Positions 6,045 to 7,683 of a DNA stretch of 7,683 nucleotides are shown here, piece by piece. Position 1 is the first letter of the stretch. Each line of letters opens with the position of its first letter. The position numbers were made by a program, and so were the translations under genes. A model generated the notes under the pieces. The model did not search any database and was not told the DNA's origin. It worked only from the letters and a program-made list of their open reading frames with translations. Source of the stretch: Actinomycetota bacterium (GTDB taxonomy: Bacteria > Actinomycetota > Thermoleophilia > Solirubrobacterales > Thermoleophilaceae); assembly GCA_005885165.1 (NCBI GenBank), contig VAXR01000100.1:5410-13092 (forward strand), written 5' to 3'.

Positions 6045-6365
6045 ATGTCAGTGATCATGACGATGAGCGTGCAGGGCGATCCGGCGAAGATGGAGCAGAT
6101 CGCCGGCGAGAACCCAGACCGCATACGCAGCATCGCCGAGCGAGCCAAGAGCCACGGGCTCATCGCGCACCGCTTCTACGGCTCGGACGACGGCCAGATC
6201 ATGGTCGTCGACGAGTGGCCCGACCCCGGCAGCTTCCAGCAGTTCTTCGAGGAGGCCACACCGGAGATCCAGCCGATCATGCAGGAGGTGGGCGCGTCGT
6301 CGGAGCCCCAGATCACCTTCTGGCGCAAGCTCGAGACCCACGACGACGTGGGCTGGGAGTCCTAG
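6045..6365 (+). CDS. Small ABM-like (dimeric alpha/beta-barrel) protein of unknown function
   Basis: The product has 106 residues, no cysteine, no signal and no membrane span. The pattern reads as a ferredoxin-like fold: strand (2-10, SVIMTMSVQ), long helix (12-36), strand (39-46, LIAHRFYG), hairpin at SDDG, strand (51-57, QIMVVDEW), helix (61-82, SFQQFFEEATPEIQPIMQEV) and final strand (86-94, EPQITFWRK). This is the layout of antibiotic-biosynthesis-monooxygenase-like and related stress-induced dimeric barrel proteins. Those range from cofactor-free oxygenases to heme-degrading enzymes and proteins of unknown role, so no reaction is assigned. A very strong ribosome site, GAGGAGGAG, suggests high expression. 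The gene is divergent from the sulfate operon and converges on the propeller-like gene across a hairpin. Confidence 0.85.
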   Translation: MSVIMTMSVQGDPAKMEQIAGENPDRIRSIAERAKSHGLIAHRFYGSDDGQIMVVDEWPDPGSFQQFFEEATPEIQPIMQEVGASSEPQITFWRKLETHDDVGWES

Positions 6366-6390
6366 CTCCGACGCGACGTGATCATCGGCG

Positions 6391-6419
6391 GCCGCGCTGG
6401 GCGGGTGGCTCAGCGCGGC
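6391..6419. terminator. Bidirectional hairpin between convergent genes
   Basis: GCCGCGCTG (6391-6399) and CAGCGCGGC (6411-6419) are a perfect 9-bp inverted repeat with an 11-base loop, 25 bases after the stop of the ABM-like gene. The right arm covers the last codons and stop of the leftward propeller-like gene. There is no T-tract on either side, as is common for actinobacterial terminators, so it may slow polymerase from both directions or simply protect 3' ends. Confidence 0.6.
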
Positions 6420-7258
6420 GCCGAGAAGACGATGTGACCTTCGGCGTGAGCCGCGGCCGGCCCGGTGGCCACCTCGCGGACCGAGCAGCTAGCCGCGCAG
6501 TGCACCGCGATCGTCCGGGCGCTCGCCTCGGCGACGACGATCAGGTCCCCCGCCCCCACGCCGGCCTTTAAGAGCGCGCCGCCCTTCAACCTGAGGATGC
6601 TGTTCGTCCCCTTGGTCGGAGAGCCGGGCGAGGCGCGGTCGGCGAGGTAGGCGATCCGGCGGCCGAGCTTCCCTGGCGCGAAGCCGGCGCTCTCAACGCC
6701 GATGTCGCCTCCCTTCGGAATACCCGAGTCGGCAAGCTTGCGGGACTTGCCGTCGGCGCCGATCGCCCAGATCTGGCCGCTGTGCTCGTCGGGTGCGATC
6801 AGCTCGCCGCCGAAGCTGCCGAACGTCATCGGCGCGACCGCAATCCCCCCTTCCACGCGCGGCGCCTTCTTCGAGATCGTCCGCACGTGGCCGCGGCAGT
6901 CGAACGCGTAGAGCTCGAAGTGCTTGCCGACCTGCGCCGTCGCGAGAACGCGGTGGCCGAAGCTGCCGACGCCGTCGAACGCGATCGCCCCTGGAGCCCC
7001 GCCGTGCGGGAACTTAGCGAGCGTGCTGGCGCGTCCGACGGCCGTCACGCGAACGATCGCCGGCGACTTCCCGGACTGCAGGATGTAGACGTCGTCGCGG
7101 TGGAAGGAGCAGCCGGCGCCGCCGAGCCGGCGCTGCCCGGACATCGCGATGTACGCCTCGGACACGCGCTTGCCCGAGTAGCCGTGCGCGCCGCGCGCAA
7201 AGGGCACCGGCGCGCCGGACGTGCCGACCAGGAAGAGGTGGTAGTCGGCGTTGGCCAC
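6410..7258 (-). CDS. Propeller-like, probably exported protein of unknown function (start uncertain)
   Basis: From the GTG at 7258 the product is 282 residues of short beta strands with Gly-rich turns. Repeated units such as DDVYILQSGKSPAIVRVTAV, KHFELYAFDCRGHVRTISKK and GQIWAIGADGKSRKLADSG recur about every 45-55 residues. This looks like a beta-propeller of the NHL/SMP-30/PQQ-like kind, but the repeats are too divergent to name a family, and I see no catalytic motif. Two Cys near the C-terminus (CAASC) could form a disulfide, which would suit export. The frame continues upstream with good coding character for about 130 bases and reaches a lipobox-like LLIASC, so the native protein is probably longer, and 7258 is only the first conventional start codon in the frame. 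The 3' end converges on the ABM-like gene. Confidence 0.68.
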   Translation of the reverse strand: MANADYHLFLVGTSGAPVPFARGAHGYSGKRVSEAYIAMSGQRRLGGAGCSFHRDDVYILQSGKSPAIVRVTAVGRASTLAKFPHGGAPGAIAFDGVGSFGHRVLATAQVGKHFELYAFDCRGHVRTISKKAPRVEGGIAVAPMTFGSFGGELIAPDEHSGQIWAIGADGKSRKLADSGIPKGGDIGVESAGFAPGKLGRRIAYLADRASPGSPTKGTNSILRLKGGALLKAGVGAGDLIVVAEASARTIAVHCAASCSVREVATGPAAAHAEGHIVFSAPR

Positions 7259-7390
7259 GAACCGCCCGTCGTGGCGCGGCCCGGCCAGGTCGACGACGAG
7301 CTTCAGGGTCTTGAAGTGCCGCCACTGGGCGCCGCCCGCCGCCTTTGGCGCCCCGGAGGATCCGCCGCACGAGGCGATGAGCAGGCAGAC
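7259..7390 (-). other. In-frame upstream extension of the propeller-like gene with lipobox-like LLIASC
   Basis: Reading in the frame of the gene at 6410-7258, this stretch encodes VCLLIASCGGSSGAP, then an Ala/Gly linker, then WRHFKTLKLVVDLAG leading straight into the annotated protein. IASC followed by Gly/Ser looks like a lipoprotein processing site (Cys at 7367-7369), and codons here favour G/C at third positions. However, only six hydrophobic residues precede the Cys. Before them the frame reads PRAARTPHPR, and it holds no ATG, GTG or TTG back to at least about 7510. The signal peptide therefore looks cut short, or the start is unconventional. Confidence 0.5.
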
Positions 7391-7683
7391 TCGAGGGTGC
7401 GGCGTCCTCGCAGCCCGCGGAGCTGGACCCGCGCCCAGCGTGCGTAGTTGCGGCGGCGCTCGGCGTACCTCCCGGGGTTGGAGATCGACCCCGGCGTCAG
7501 GGCCGCCCAGCGGAGGACGGCGCCCACGAAGTTCAGGAGCGCCACCGCCCAGGAGTGCCCCAGCCCCCAGCGCCTCACGATGAAGCCGAAGGTCGCGCGC
7601 TGCCAGTCGGGCGACGGATCGGAGCCGAAGAGCTGGCTTGTGGCCGCGGCGCCGACGTGGTCGACCGCGGCACGCGGCTCGTA
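7303..7683 (-). CDS. Probable family 2 glycosyltransferase, C-terminal end (5' end outside window)
   Basis: The 126 visible residues begin YEPRAAVDHVGAAATSQL. That resembles the tail of GT2 (GT-A fold) sugar transferases, where a Tyr-x-Pro-x-Ala-x-x-x-His strand is followed by an Arg-rich amphipathic helix region; here FGFIVRRWGLGHSWAVALLN matches it. Such enzymes add sugars to cell-wall or surface polysaccharides at the membrane. The catalytic DxD part lies outside the window, so the call is tentative. The last 30 or so residues, from about LESACSSPR to the stop at 7303, are Arg/Pro/Gly-rich and lie over the propeller-like gene's upstream extension in another frame. They look like read-through into shadow sequence rather than a native tail. 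Confidence 0.5.
   Translation of the reverse strand, partial: YEPRAAVDHVGAAATSQLFGSDPSPDWQRATFGFIVRRWGLGHSWAVALLNFVGAVLRWAALTPGSISNPGRYAERRRNYARWARVQLRGLRGRRTLESACSSPRAADPPGRQRRRAAPSGGTSRP

Overview
The window is very GC-rich, gene-dense bacterial chromosome. Codons strongly prefer G or C at the third position, the transport genes overlap at their ends, and a stand-alone Rrf2 regulator, an actinobacterial-looking coiled-coil protein and Gly/Ser-linkered lipoproteins are present. This suits a high-GC actinobacterium, perhaps of the Thermoleophilia/Solirubrobacterales type; that placement is inference from style, not a database result.

Layout. At 1-451 (+) lies the 3' part of moaA (molybdenum cofactor synthesis). 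It converges, with one base between stops, on a metallo-beta-lactamase-fold hydrolase at 453-1202 (-). Across a 49-base gap, a helical coiled-coil-like protein (1252-1746, +) and an Rrf2-family regulator without cysteines (1765-2220, +) run rightward. They converge on a complete sulfate ABC importer operon read leftward: lipoprotein sulfate-binding protein (4815-5846), permeases CysT (3992-4738) and CysW (3196-4002), and ATPase CysA (2243-3199). A 198-base divergent control region (5847-6044) separates the binding protein from a small ABM-like alpha/beta-barrel protein (6045-6365, +). A bidirectional hairpin follows. Then, on the minus strand, come a propeller-like, apparently exported protein (6410-7258, open reading extending to about 7390) and the 3' end of a probable family 2 glycosyltransferase (7303 to the window end).

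How it works together. The binding protein is tethered outside the membrane by a lipid anchor and hands sulfate to a CysT/CysW channel driven by CysA, feeding cysteine synthesis. The Rrf2 protein lacks Fe-S ligands, as CymR-type regulators of cysteine metabolism do, and sits tail to tail with the operon; it is the obvious candidate regulator. An AT-rich 11-base element occurring twice in the divergent control region is a candidate operator.

The region is largely ordinary metabolism. I see no phage, transposon, CRISPR, toxin-antitoxin or defence module, and no RNA gene. The most unusual points are the missing conventional start of the propeller protein where it overlaps the glycosyltransferase, the repeated element, and the hairpin abutting the coiled-coil gene's start codon.
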